Assembly: GCA_018296165.2 (NCBI GenBank)
Contig: JACKQL020000005.1
Location: 310,001-374,000 of the forward strand
DNA from: Termitomyces sp. T153
Taxonomy: Eukaryota > Basidiomycota > Agaricomycetes > Agaricales > Lyophyllaceae
Direction: 5' to 3'
DNA: 64,000 nt
Positions 12,519 to 24,191 of the stretch are shown here, piece by piece. The notes below the pieces were generated by a model. That model made no database searches and had not been told where the DNA came from. It saw only the letters and a list, made by a program, of their open reading frames with translations. The stretch's first letter is position 1. Each line of letters opens with the position of its first letter. A program made the position numbers and the translations under genes.

Positions 12519-14102
12519 GGCTCAGATTGCAAACAGTTTGGGGTGGAGGAGCACAATGTTGCTGTTGTCCTCTCCCCCTGTACCATGGTCCACTCTCTGG
12601 GACAGGGCATCTGGTTTTCCCATACTCTGGCCAGGCTTGTGATGCAATGAGAAGTTGAAGTTGGTGAGGTAAAGGGACCATCAGGCCTGTTGGCAGTTGG
12701 GCTTCTTGGCTGTCTGGAAGTATTTGAGGTTCTTATGATCCATCCAGACTGTAAACTTGTGCTGCATGCTTTCCAAAAAGTGCTGCCACTTCTTGAACAA
12801 CTAGATGATGGCAAGCATCTCCTTGTCATGGATCTCCTTGTCATGGATCTCATAGTTCCACTCTACCATGTTTAGGCTCTTGGAGTAGAAGGCCACCAGA
12901 TGCCACTTCCCATCCTCCAGGGAGTGCTGCAAAAGAATGGCCCCAGTGGCAAAGTTGGAGCTGTCAGCTTCTACCTAGAAGGGGAAGTTATCTTTCAGGA
13001 AGAGGAGGACAGGTTCCAAGGTCATGGTGCACTTGAGGGCATTGAAAGCCATCTGCTCTGGAGGCCCCCAACTCCATGCAATGTCCTTTCCAGTGAGGTT
13101 GAATAGCAGATGGGCATGATGCAAGAAGTCCTGGATGAATCTGCAGTAGAAGTTTGCAAAGCCAAGGAATGCCTGCACCTTCTTCTTGTTCTTGGGCTCC
13201 AGCCACTCTTCCATGCCTGCTACCTTCACTGGGTCCATCTCCATGGCTCTGTGCAAGATGATCAGGCCCAGATATTCAATCTGGGTCTGCTTGAACTCAT
13301 ACTTCTCCAGTTTGAGGTAGAGCTGGTGCTGGTGGAGATGTTCCAAGACAAGGCAAGTGATCCAACAGTGCTCTTCTAGCATTTTGGTGTAAATGAGAAT
13401 GCCATTGAGGTATACACACACTATGCCCTCTGTGATAAGGTCCCAGAAGATATTGTTCATCATTGTTTAGAAGGTGGCTGGGCTGTTGATGAGTACAAAG
13501 AACATAATGAGAGGTTGGAACAACCCCCTGTTGGTCTGGAAGGCAGCCTTCCATTTATCTCCCTCCTGGATATGCATGTTGTTGTAGCCCCACTGGATGT
13601 CCAGTTTAGTGAAGTGTTGTGCATCCTGGAGGTTATTTGATGAGCTTTGAGATGAGGAGGAGGGGGTAGTGGTTCTTCACCATCATAGCATTGAGAACCC
13701 AATAATCCTGGACCAGTCAGAGTGAGCCATTCTTCCTCTTGATGAAGAAGACAGGAGAAGCCATTGGAGACTTGTAAGGGCATATGCAACTGGAGTCTAG
13801 GTTTTCTTGCAGGAAGGCATTGAGCTTGTCCTGCTTCCTGGGTGATAATGGGTAGACCTTACAGCTGGAGGGCATGGAACCAGGCAGCAGTTCAATAGCA
13901 TGGTCCCACTGCTTGTGCTCTGGGAGCAAGTCAAATGAGGTTTTGGAGAAAACATCCTCAAATACATGGAGGTAGGAGGGTACAATGTCCCAGAACTCTT
14001 GGGGTGCAGTGTTAGCACCAAACACCTTGGCAAGCCACTGAGATGTGGTCTGGCTAGCCCAAATCTCTGCAACAGAGGGCAGCAAGTGTACAGTGGTGGC
14101 AT
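12519..14102 (-). pseudogene. element A reverse transcriptase and RNase H
   Basis: RT start PLSPRKQDKLNAFLQENLDS (near 13800), palm motif reading VCVYLNGILIYTK (near 13400) where YLDD has become YLNG, then YLGLIILHRAMEMDPVKVAG and VQAFLGFANFYCRFIQDFLH. RNase H ends in KPDALSQRVDHG (near 12600). Multiple frames; a short in-frame duplication (IHDKE twice) lies near 12830. Confidence 0.85.
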
Positions 14103-14199
14103 AAATCTAGTCCCCCACCTCTACTGCTTTGTCTGGGAGCTCCAGCTCATGTATGCCACCAGACTCCTCTCCACACTCCTCCTCTGGGGCTCTGCCACT

Positions 14200-14900
14200 A
14201 CTCCAGTTGTCCTTGTAGAGGGCCTCTCTATGAGGGAATGCCAGAGGCAGGGGATCCAGGAGGTTCAGATTGGCAAAGGGGAGAGGCCCAGTGCGACATG
14301 CATGGATGGCCTTGTGCTTTTGAATGCAAGCTCAGTGTTCTTTCCTGTCCTCAGTGGCACAGGCAGAGCACTCCAAGGGCACTTACCCATGGTTATCTCC
14401 CCTTTGGTCCAATCTATCTTGGGGTTGTGTCTGTAGAGCCATGTGAAACCAAGGATCATGTCCTGTCTACCCAAGCTGGTAACAGAGAAAATGGCACACT
14501 CCATGTGATTCCAATAACAGAGGACAAGGTTGACTATGGAGCAGATGCTGCCTGCTTTGTTGGGTGTTCTGTCAATGTTGTAGACTAGAATGGGCTTAGG
14601 GAGTGGCTACATGGTCAGGCCATGGCACTTGACAAACTTCAAGTCCAAAAACAGTTCCATTGCTCTACTGTCCAAAAGAGCAGTGACTCTGTGGGTTTTC
14701 TGAGTGTCCATGGTCTCTATCTCTACATCAAGGTGCAGGGAGTTGGCAAATGGGCTGAAAGCCATCACATACTGTTGGGACATTTGGTGTGCCCAGGCAG
14801 GGCAGCACTGGTGGACCCTAACAGGTGTTGGGGAGCTTTGCTCAGTCTCTGGAGTTGGTATTTGTATGTTTGGAGGAGAATGTTGAGGTTCTTCTGTTTC
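14200..14900 (-). pseudogene. element A protease and linker
   Basis: The retropepsin motif reads ALLDSRAMELFLDLKFVKC (near 14650), with the active-site Gly changed to Arg. The second lobe FSVTSLGRQDMILGFTWLYR (near 14440-14500) is typical. A linker to RT follows. Decayed. Confidence 0.75.
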
Positions 14901-16017
14901 AGAATGAAGGACATCAGAAAGGGCAATCTCATTTTCTATTGACAGACATGAGAGCTTGTTAGCACCCAGTGATGGAGGCATACACCTCATCTGTTGCTCA
15001 ACTAAAAATTCTCCTCCAGCTTCAAGGATGACATGCACACACTGATCTCCTCTAGGGTCAACTCCAGTACTGGCTTGTCTGGTGATGGAGCTCCAGCAGC
15101 ATCCTTTGCCACTAGCAGCTGGAGGAGGAGTTCCTCTTGCTCTGCCATGGAGAGGTAACATACCTCCAGACCTAAGAGGCAGTGTTGTGCAAAGTGCCTG
15201 GGCTTCTGGCATCTCCAGCACAGTAGTGGCATGGCATGGAGCTGTCTGGCTGCATTCATGTCCATGGGGATATCTGGCAGCAGGGAAGATGTTGCAGGGA
15301 TGGCTGGAGTAGGGGCTGGTATTGGGCAAGCAGGTACAGGGTAGTAGAAACTGGTGGCCAGAGCTGGGAGCAGCACAGAATGTAGGTGGCAGAGCTCTCT
15401 CCAGATCTCCATGAGTTGCCACTGATCTCAGGCCACCTTGTACCATGAAGCAATCCTTTTGTCATCTGGGCAACTCTCCACAAGATTGTCAATGTGTTCC
15501 ACCAGTGCAGCATGCAGGCCATCCTGGAATGTGAGGCATAACTGAAGGCCATTGGGGTAGGTGACTTGCTTAACCAATGCCCAGAAGGAGTCAATGTACT
15601 TGTCTAGTGTATGCTTCCCTTGCCCATATTGCTCCCTGTCACATAGTGTCAAGGCAGCAGTTTTGGTGGGGTCTAGTGGGAAGAACTCTGTGTGGAAGTC
15701 CTTCTTAAAGGCAGCCCAGTCCAGAAAACTTCCAACACCTCCAGGGCAATAGAAAACTCATAATGTGTAGGGGGAGGCATGTTTTGTCTTCATGTATGAC
15801 AGCACTCAGGCTATTCTCAATGTGTCAGAGTCAAAAGTATCCCTACTGAGGTGGATGTAGGTGAGGCAGGATTGGAGGAAACATTTCCTGTTGGAGTGAG
15901 CACCATCATATGCATCTGGTTGCACAGGGCATGGGATCCATGGCCAGAGAGTCACTGGAGCTATAGAAATGGGTGCAGATGCAGTTGGGGCTGGTTCCAC
16001 AGGCAGGGGAGGTGTGG
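14900..16017 (-). pseudogene. element A Gag, 3' part
   Basis: CCHC zinc knuckle CWRCQKPRHFAQHC (about 15190-15235), preceded by a proline-rich stretch and the conserved Gag core LDKYIDSFWALVKQVTYPNG (near 15600). The 5' part of gag lies beyond the solo LTR at 17137-17450. The frame is broken at several points. Confidence 0.8.
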
Positions 16018-17136
16018 TGATGCGCAGGAAACCTGAAAAGGAGAACCTAACACTAGTCACTAGATAGGGTAGCTGGCAGTAGGAAGTTAATAGTAGAGGG
16101 CAAGTCAGTAACCATCCCACAAAATAAGAGTGGACATGGGTGCAAAATGGAAAGAGTTGCTATTGCTAGCCTGAGTTGCTCAATGGTAACAAAGGATTGC
16201 TAATGAGAGAAAGGGAAACAAGTGATGGTGAAAAACATTGCTAAGGAAGAGCAAATTTAGGCAGTCAAAGGGGGAGATGGGAAAGAAATGGGGGAGTGAT
16301 GATAAACAGACTGAAACAGAGGACAAACACAAACTAGTTGCTAGCTATAGTCACTAGCGTTGCCAAATCAAAATATATACAAAGGACACCCACAGTTGGT
16401 GTCACACAAAGTTGAAGACAAGGTTGGTAAGACTTGTTGCTAAATTGTTGTTGAAAGGGAGAGAGAGAGTGAGAGTGAGTGATAGAGACAAAGTGAAATC
16501 TCAAGCTGGTAAGCTTAGAAATAGAGAGAGTACACTTCAATGGGGTGATGCAATTCCTGGGGTATCTATGTACAAGCAGTATTTATACTGTTTGAAGGTA
16601 TAGTATGGGAAAAGAAATGAATAGTCACCACTAGCAATGGCATCTGCCAAAGTGTTTATGATACATACATGGTGTCAATCTGTAACCAAGTGTAAAAAAT
16701 AAGCAAAGTCAATGCAATGCATAAAATCAATAAATCTCAAAAAGAGTGAGTCCAATGTCAATACCTGAAGTGTAGACACCATTCAAGTATGTTTGTAAGC
16801 TCAACAAGAAAAATGATAAGTAAGAAATCACACAACTGTCAATATATCCATATATGGGGGGACAGCCATGTTGTTGCCAAAAAAGTTGCCAGCAATCATT
16901 GCTAAGAAAGGTCTCAGTCTTGTTGTTCTAGACCCAAGGTCCAGACTCCACATGATATTTGCTTGTGATCAATAAGTCTTGTGGTCACTAAAATCCCATG
17001 AAAAGGCTACATTGTTCCAGACTTTGGGGCTAGGCCTCATGTGCTAAGTGTCATGACTTGTGCCATGTCAAAATAGTCAGCTGCTGTTCACTCTGAAATG
17101 CCACAAATAGTGCTCAGCAACAAGTGGGTCTTATCA
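16018..17136 (-). repeat. solo LTR of the element-E family, in element A gag
   Basis: About 1.1 kb matching the E LTR end to end (TGATG... to ...TTATCA), including the conserved TATTTATA promoter block near 16575, but with nearly all CpG sites lost. The first 30 bp are rearranged compared with E. No clear target duplication (flanks TGTGG and GCAGG). Confidence 0.85.
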
Positions 17137-17453
17137 GCAGGAGTAGGTGTTAGGTGTTCAAGCAGTGCCTGGAGTGATTGGGAGATAAGATCTGTGGTTT
17201 GATGAAGGGTGGAGGGTTTGGTTGTGTGGTGGGTGAGAGATGATTGCATTAATTGCACCTGAGTTTCTAGGTGTAGCAGGTGGGTCCAGGCTTTGTCCTG
17301 TCAGGCCAGGGCCTCTGAGGGTGTGTCTGGGTTGGCAAGCTGAGATATAGAACTCCACAGTGCTTAATTCTGGTGAGGAAGCAACAGATAGCAGCTTGGA
17401 AGTTTCTTTTGGCTATGAGGGCTTCCAGACTAGTTTTAGGAGACTTGTTCTGC
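17137..17453 (-). pseudogene. element A Gag N-terminal region and leader
   Basis: Proline/threonine-rich minus-strand coding remnants next to the 5' LTR. The sequence just inside the LTR (GCAGAACAAGTCTCC on the minus strand) is shared with element F and marks the LTR/leader junction. No long frame survives. Confidence 0.55.
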
Positions 17454-17821
17454 TGTAAGGGTGACCTCCAGGGTGGTGTATTGGAGTCAGACAGCTAGCA
17501 GAGGGGAATCCAAAGTATATTAACAAGTAGATGATGATACAATCAGTAACTAATCACCTAGCAGAGGGGAATTTGAAGAGAACAAGTCTAAGGATCCCTG
17601 CTGTTTGGCATAGCACATCAGTGGGTGGCAGAGGCATGGGAACTACTGTACTAAAAGCTGGAGCTAGTCCTAACCCTAGGACAATGATCAGTGAGGTAAT
17701 ACAGAGAGCTCCACAGTTCTCCAGAGATCTCTGTGGCTCTGGAACAAGCCCCAGAGACATCAAACAAGCTATGGAGATGCTGGATCAGGTTGCAGAGGTT
17801 GGAAATGGAAGTCCCCTGACA
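17454..17821 (-). repeat. element A 5' LTR
   Basis: Same 368-bp sequence as the 3' LTR with scattered, mostly transition differences. Ends CCCCTGACA at 17821, then copia gag resumes. Confidence 0.92.
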
Positions 17822-18319
17822 GTTGCCCTGGATTGATCTGTGGTGGAAATTGTGTACTGCACAATGAGTGTTGTTGTTGCAGACAGTGCATATGTTGTCT
17901 GTGCTGTGTCTGCTGGGGTTGTTGGGTTTGTGTTGGCTAAGTGGGCTGCAGGTGTGTTTGGGCTCTTGGGGTTAGTGCCTACTGTTGATGCTGCAAGTGG
18001 TGCTAACACCTGCTCACAGTTTCTGAAGCTCATTGGGAACTGCCCCTCCTTTCCACCACCTTGCCAGTAGCATCTCTCAATTGTATGTCCAGTACATTTA
18101 CAGTTTGGATTTGTGCAAACTAATTTGTCCCTCTGGGGTCTTGTATCTGTTTGCAGAGCTGTGACCAATAGTGTTGTGACCTTTTGGAGTTTCAGGCATT
18201 CCCAGTGAACCAAAAGTCCTGATACAAGATCTGTCAAATTTTTGGTTGAGTACATGCTAGCTACAATGATATTCCATAATTCCAGCAAGGATGTCATGAT
18301 GATGGATTGGAAAGTGAGG
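17822..18319 (-). pseudogene. copia Gag, C-terminal half with zinc knuckle
   Basis: One minus-strand frame carries the copia Gag core (NIIVASMYSTKNLTDLVSGL) and a knuckle-like CTNPNCKCTGHTIERCYWQG, then a Thr/Ala/Pro-rich tail cut by element A at 17821. Removing the solo LTR at 18320-19387 joins this frame to the N-terminal half at 19388-19896. Confidence 0.85.
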
Positions 18320-19387
18320 TGATGTGCTTAATTAATAATTGAGGGTGAATCAGTAACCATCCCAGAGAATGAGAGTTAATGTGGATTTGAGTGTGAAGTG
18401 GAAGGAGTCACTATTGCTAGCCTAAAATCACTAGGCAGTAATGAGAAGTCACTGAGCAAAAAGGAGAACCAATGAAGGCAAAAGTGTTGCTATGACCAAG
18501 CACGCTTAAGCAGTGAAAGAGGTGTTTGGTAGGGAATGGGGAGTGGTGACAATGAAAGACTGATTGGTGGACAAACACAAACTAATTGCTAGCCACAGCC
18601 ACTAGCTTTGCTAATTTGAGATTAATGCTAAGGACAACTGTAATTGGTGCCACACAAAGTCAATGAGGTCAGCAAGACTTGTCACAAAGTTGTTGTTGAG
18701 AAATAGAGAGGGAGACAGCAAGCAATAGAGACAAAATGTAATCTCAAGCTGGTAAGCTTAGAGATAGAGAGAGTAGCACAATTTGATAAGAGTGAGGTTC
18801 AATGGTAGGACTCAATTCAATGATTAAGTGTCTATGTACAGGCAGTATTTATACTGTTCAAAGGTATAGTATGGGAAAGTAAGCAATAGTTGCCCACATC
18901 TGCCAAAGTGTTTATGATTCATACAAGGCATCAATCTTTGACTAAGTGAAAACTATAAGCAAAGTCTATGCATTGCCTAATTGCAATAAAGCTCAAAAAA
19001 GGCAAGTCCAATGTCAATACCTGAAGTGTAGATGCCATTCAAGTATGTTTGTAAGCTCAACAAGAGAAATGATAAGTCACAAGTCACATGCCTGGCAATA
19101 TGTACATACTTGGTGGGGGAAAGCTGGGTTGTCAGCAAGAAGTCACTAGCAACTGTTGCTACAAAAGGTCTTGGCCTCATTGTTCTTGACCCAAAGTCCA
19201 GACTCCTTGTGATGTTCCTCATGATTGGCAGTGGTCACTGAAATCTTGTGCAAAGGCTATGTCATTCCAAATCTTGGAGCTAGGCCTCATGTGCTAAGTC
19301 TCATGACTTGTGTCATGTTGAAATAGTCAGCTGCCACTCAGTCCAAGATTGCTAAAATTGATACTCAGTGACAAATGGGTCTTATCA
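18320..19387 (-). repeat. solo LTR of the element-E family, in copia gag
   Basis: Starts TGATGTGCTTAATT, ends GTCTTATCA; matches the E LTR except for an internal loss of about 55 bp near the start. Flanked by GAGG on both sides, or by GAGGT if the first T of the LTR is counted as target. CpG sites of E are largely TpG/CpA here. Confidence 0.9.
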
Positions 19388-19896
19388 GAGGTTAAATATG
19401 TTTGCTCCCTTTTCTGTGGTGTTTGCCCATTTTATGCACAGGTCTGTAATGTGTGTCAGAAAGTTCATTCCATCTGTAAATCTAGTGGATTGAAGTGCAT
19501 TTTTGGCACCCATAGCTGCCAGCTTGGACATCACCCTGTATGTGTCTGTGAGTGACTTCCATGCTTCAGCAGCTGTTCCATCCATTTTGACCCCCAGTCC
19601 AACCAGATTTTGCAGTCATATACAATCAGTCCATGTGTCCATGTATCTTGTAGGTCCCAGTTGGCAGCTGAGGGGTTGTTAAAGAACCAGCTTGAGGTTT
19701 CAGATGTTTCTGATTTTATAGGGGCATCTGGGTTTCCAGCCCCTGGTTTTGGGATAGTTCCTTCCAGGTAACCTTTTGCTCTATGAGCTTGAGCTGCTAT
19801 CAGGACCCAATTTTTAAAGTGGATGAAATTTGTTCTGTCAAATTGCTGGTCTTTCAGAAATGTGAGTGGTCCACTGTTGGATGTATTATTTGACAT
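19388..19896 (-). pseudogene. copia Gag, N-terminal half
   Basis: Starts MSNNTSNSGPLTFLKDQQFD at 19896. YDCKIWLDWGSKWMEQL then shifts frame to MDGTAAEAWKSLTDTYRVMS, the UBN2-type copia Gag fold. A frameshift lies near 19560. It sits just inside the 5' LTR. Confidence 0.85.
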
Positions 19897-19991
19897 GGTG
19901 TGTGTCCAAAATAGTTTTTGAGTTGTCTGGTAAGTCTGTTGTGAGGATTGAATTTTTTTTTCACCGGAAAATAACTACAGAGCCAATAACC

Positions 19992-20215
19992 TGCAAGTAG
20001 TCAAACCCTCAGAATGTCACAATGAGTGGAGACAACTGAGGGGGAAAAAAACTATTTGTGTATGTAATATAAGTAAGTATCCAAATAAGGTTTGCACAGC
20101 AAAGTGTTGCAAACATAAGGATAGTGGCATATGTCATACAACAAATAGAATATGAAAAGGAAAACAAATGAGAAATGAAAGAATGTAAGGTGAGCCTGAC
20201 CATCATATGTCAACA
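19992..20215 (-). repeat. copia 5' LTR (224 bp)
   Basis: Matches 7387-7609 with few differences. Right flank GTTAT repeats the left flank of the element. Confidence 0.92.
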
Positions 20216-20220
20216 GTTAT

Positions 20221-21121
20221 CCCATTCCAGTATGCAGCAGAGCATCAAATGGGCAGAAATGGGCAGGGGGCATAGGCACTGGTGTGACTCAGCTAGGGGC
20301 ATATGCAATGAGTCACTCAGCATGGGTGAGAGTGCAGTCAACACAGGCACATATAACATACACCCTGAGTATGAGCCCCTCAAACCTGGGTTGGCTCTGT
20401 ATCAGCACACCTCCAGCCCATTTGCAAACTTGTATTGAGCTTGAAGGGCAGTAGTGCATATGCACAGGGCAACAGTCCACAAGCTGCAAGTGTCTTCAAC
20501 TACAGTACCCCTTCTGCTTCCCTCTCAAACTTGACCTCAGGTTCAGGAATAGCATGCAGCATGGGTATGATCCTGAAAGAATGCAAAGTGTTTGAGAGTA
20601 GTGTGCAAGGTGGTATATCATTGGTGAAACTTTTGAGAGGGTGAGTGTGAATGGTGGTGTAATGGCTGGCACAAGTGGGAGTGGGGTGGCTAGAACAGGA
20701 GTGCAGAGAGTACCTAGTGTGCATAAGATGGGGGATGAGTTGTCAGAAACATGCATGTCAACATTCTTCTGGGAGGGGCAGATGTTCCAGCCACTATCAG
20801 ATGTTTTTGAGTCACAACAAATAGATTGAACAAAGCAAAACTTGACCTACCCTGATGGCATTATATGCAAAGGTTCTGGTGGTGGAAGTAGGTGAGCTTC
20901 AGTAATGAAGAGAAGTATAGAGCAAGCCTATGACATCACAGGACAATGCAAGATGGGACATACCAGGGTGATGTGGAATATATACATGTACCAGCTCTTG
21001 TCAACTTTTGTTCAACTTCAATTCAATGTAGGCAATTAGAATGGGTACTGACCCTTATGCAGGATCCTAACCATCCTACTCATTCTATTCTACTCATTTC
21101 TGCACATTGTGCCTCAGTACT
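20221..21121. other. unrecognised DNA between copia and fragment C
   Basis: Short plus-strand ORFs (20435-20644, 20641-20829) have no recognisable domain and are separated by stops. The sequence resumes what lay left of the copia insertion (…7381). Could be part of an older element or intergenic DNA. Confidence 0.4.
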
Positions 21122-21962
21122 TACAACCACCAAACATGTAAACCAGGAGTTAGAGCAGTATCTCCACCTCTTTTGCAATGAGTGCCAGAATGACTGGGAC
21201 AAACTCCTCTCTGATGCTGAGTTCCAATACAACAACCACATTCATGCATCTACCCAGTTCTCCCCATTCTTCCTCAACACAGGACAGCATCTGTGCATGG
21301 GTTTTGAACCCTGGGCCTGACCCTCAGAGAACAAGGCAGTAAATAAATTTGTGAACTGGATGAGGAGGTCACAGGAGGAGGCCTGAGCAGTGCTGGCAAA
21401 GGCAAAGGACAACATGATGTGATACTACAACCATGGGAGGACCCCAGAGTGCAAATATCAGCCTGGAGATCAAGTCTACCTAGATGCCTCAAACATTACA
21501 ACTACCTGGCCCTTGAAAAAGCTGTTGCACTGTCAGATGGGACTCTTCACAGTGGTACAGCAGGTAGGACCCTTGGCCTACAGACTCTGGCTCCCCGCTG
21601 AGATGTACCAGCTTCATCCAGTGTTCAATGTGGTCAAACTAACTCTGGCCCCTAAGGATCCTATTCTGGGGCATTGTCTGCCACCTCCACCACCACCCAT
21701 GGTGGTCAACAATAATGAGGAATATGACTTGGAGGAAATCCTGGATAGCCATTCATTCCAGAAACAACTACAATACAAGATGAAGTGGAAAGGCTATGGG
21801 ATTGAGGATATCTCCTGGGAGCAATGGGAGAAGATGCACACCCCCAGACTCATCAAAGAGTTCCACCAAAGACACCCAGATGCCCCATGCACTATACAAG
21901 GAATCTACTCTATCTCACCAGCAGACCAAGCAATCAGGGACCTCTTTTACCCCATGCATTGA
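21122..21962 (+). pseudogene. Ty3 fragment C: integrase C-terminus and chromodomain
   Basis: Begins inside the integrase, just after the catalytic Glu position (VNQELEQYLHLFCNECQNDW), and continues through FQYNNHIHASTQFSPFFLN to a chromodomain (YDLEEILDSHSFQKQLQYKM, KWKGYGIEDISWEQWEKM). It ends just before a polypurine tract and 3' LTR. Same family as A and G. The 5' four-fifths is missing. Confidence 0.85.
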
Positions 21963-21988
21963 GATGCTGCACACTAGAGGGGGGGTGA

Positions 21989-22360
21989 TGTCAGGGGACT
22001 TCCATTTCTGACCTCTGTAACTGGTTCCAGCACCTCTACAGCTTGTTCAACATTTCCAGGGCTCTTTCTAAAACTCTGGAGATCTCCAAAGAATTGTGAA
22101 GTTCTCCATATTACCTCAGTAATTATTGCCCTAGGGTTAGGAGCAGCTCTGGTCTTCTGTACAGTAGTTCCCATGCCTCTGCTGCTTGCTGATGTGCCAC
22201 ACTAAGTAGTGGGGATCCTTAGACTTGTTCTCTTTGGATTCCCCTATGCTAGGTGATTAGTTACTGATTGTATTGTTGTCTACTCTGCTAATATACATTG
22301 GATTCCCCTCTGCTAGCTGCATCACTCTGATCCACTGCTCTGGAGGTTGCCCTTAGAACA
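21989..22360 (+). repeat. fragment C 3' LTR
   Basis: Starts TGTCAGGGGACTTCC, preceded by the purine tract AGAGGGGGGG (21976-21985), ends CCCTTAGAACA. Homologous to the element A LTR in the opposite orientation. Confidence 0.88.
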
Positions 22361-23128
22361 GAGTTGTCTAGAGGAGCTGGGTGTCATTGGTCAAGGTACT
22401 GTGGGCCTTTGTATTGATTCTGGGGTATGTTGGGGAGGAGCTGCTGAGTTTTGTTTAAGGGAGACAGGGGCAGAGGTGCATATTCTTCACTTCCTCAGCT
22501 GTCATTGAGGATTGAGGGGTTTTGGGTTGCTCCAGAGGTGCTGGCACCATGATTGGGGACATCAGAGTCTGAGGAGGACTGGAGGTGGAGAGGAATGGGG
22601 CCACTAGACTTGCTTCAGGGCTGAGAAATCACATGGTGAGGTTCTTCCAGTTGATGTCAGGGTTGACATCCTGCAGTCATGGGAATCCAAGCACCATTGG
22701 AGTCAATGGAGAGAGCTGGGTGACAAGAAGCTGGACCTGGAATCTTAGATCATTGTTGAGAATGAGGGCATTGTCATGGTATTGGGTGATTCTTGTCAAG
22801 GCAAGGCTTCTGTCAAAGAGTTGGAGCTCAAGTAGCTTGTTGAGGGCATTGTGTCAGAGGTTGAGCTGGTTGCTGATGAAGGTGCCAGAGGCACCACTGT
22901 CAATGAGAGCAGGGAGGACCATTGGAGAGCCATTGAACTGGACATTAATGATGAACAACTGCACAGACTTCAAGTGGAGCTGCAGAGGAGTCTGGGGGGC
23001 ATCAGTTGTATATTTGGGGTTTTTGGAGGGAGGTGAGACATCAAAGGGGACTGGTCCAGAGTTGGTTGGGTTGTCCTGGTCAAGGTGGAGAGTGAGACTG
23101 GGCCAGTTAATGTGGGGATTGGTGGAGC
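22361..23128 (-). pseudogene. Ty3 element H1: second retropepsin domain and linker to RT
   Basis: The minus-strand frame 23171-22854 includes NWPSLTLHLDQDNPTNSGPV and an intact aspartic protease motif LPALIDSGASGTFISNQL. This is the second of two protease-like domains in this family (compare H+ at 34540-34860). The linker continues to 22361, where fragment C begins; the rest of H1 to the left is missing. Confidence 0.8.
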
Positions 23129-24119
23129 AGTGATATGATGTTGCCACATCATTGGGAACATAATAAAACACTAGAAGTCAAAACAAACATTTATTAAGGC
23201 TGAAAACTGTAAGCCTCCTGGTAAGACAAGTTCCAGCAACATTATTCCTTTAAAATACACCAGAAGAAATTCAGAACAGAATAGGACAAGGACTATACTA
23301 GACTATACACTCAATAATAGTCCAATCACTGTAATGGGATGATGATGATGATGATCCATTTTATTTATCTTCAAGGCCTATTTTACACATGACCTTTGTG
23401 TTCTAAGCCCCGCAGTACGTAATGGGGGTGGTACCGTTTTTCCCACACTAAGTCCCGCTACCATCTGCCGTTAACGTGCCCTCCCAATTTCTAAACCCAG
23501 CTGTACTCGGCAATGCTTACTGTGTGCGCGCTGGTATTGTCCCACGATGAGGCGCTTGGCCAGCTCATAGCCTCCCACTCCCACGCACCAGTAAGGGTCT
23601 CACGACTAACCCTTCCCCACGCCCAGACGCTACTTTCAGAAGATCGAACCCGAGATTTGGAACCCGCGACGGAATGAGCCAGTGGGCCGCCTATTGGCCC
23701 CAGAGGACTGTAGTGACAGACATGCCGCGCCTTTCGGCTAGACACCCAATCAAACCAGCAGCCGTGGTCGGTATTTACCGGACCGCACCGAACCCATCCG
23801 ATGGACCACACATTGCATCGGCAGCCTGCTCGAACTATTGACTCCTATCCTCACGCCTACCTGTGCCACGATCCGCTTGGTCAGCGAAAGCCTGGACCTT
23901 CTCCCAAATCCGTCGCACCGAAAAAACTTCTCTTTTTCTGATCTGTCACGAGCGTGGTGGTCACATTGCCTCATTGAACCACGTGCTTGATTGCTCGGTC
24001 CTGGTCGGCCTGCACTACAAAGCCTGGCTAGTCGAGCACGTGCGGGCGGAGGCTTCCCGGCGGCGTTGAAATAACCCACGTGGTGTCTAAGGTGTTTTCC
24101 ACACAGGCGCACTCAGCCA

Positions 24120-24130
24120 GAGTCGAAACC
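24120..24130 (-). promoter_or_regulatory. SINE Pol III B box
   Basis: GGTTTCGACTC on the minus strand, close to the B-box consensus GGTTCGANTCC with one extra T. Confidence 0.65.
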
Positions 24131-24179
24131 CCGACCTTGCACTCGCAGATCATGTGACCCGCTTTGGGACATGATGGTG

Positions 24180-24191
24180 CCAGCTGAGCCA
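24180..24191 (-). promoter_or_regulatory. SINE Pol III A box
   Basis: TGGCTCAGCTGG on the minus strand, matching the tRNA A-box consensus TRGCNNAGYNGG. Confidence 0.75.

Larger units (their letters stand above)
10586..17821 (-). mobile_element. Ty3/gypsy element A (chromodomain type), nested in copia
   Basis: LTRs of 368 bp at 10586-10953 and 17454-17821. Minus-strand order: gag, protease, RT, RNase H, integrase, chromodomain. Flanks are GTCAC (10581-10585) and GTTGC (17822-17826), which fit a 5-bp target duplication only if two transitions are allowed. It interrupts the copia polyprotein between the Gag zinc knuckle and the protease. It is itself interrupted by a solo LTR (16018-17136). Every domain contains stops or shifts. 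Confidence 0.9.
7387..20215 (-). mobile_element. Ty1/copia retrotransposon, full span including nested insertions
   Basis: Terminal direct repeats at 7387-7609 and 19992-20215 begin TG and end CA, and are flanked by a perfect 5-bp target duplication GTTAT (7382-7386 and 20216-20220). The order on the minus strand is gag, protease, integrase, RT, RNase H (copia order). Without the nested Ty3 element (10586-17821) and solo LTR (18320-19387) the element is about 4.5 kb, normal for copia. Coding frames are decayed and CpG is almost absent, so it is old and inactive. Confidence 0.92.

Noticed and set aside
14966..15446. Long composite minus-strand ORFs (279 aa at 14607-15446) as a new protein
   Set aside because: They read through element A gag and protease partly out of frame; recognisable motifs (CCHC knuckle, DSR) place them in the Ty3 polyprotein.
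23491..24112. ORFs in the CpG-rich block 23400-24180 as a host gene
   Set aside because: The block is bounded by a target duplication, Pol III boxes and an ATC tail, so it is a SINE body; no ORF has domain features.
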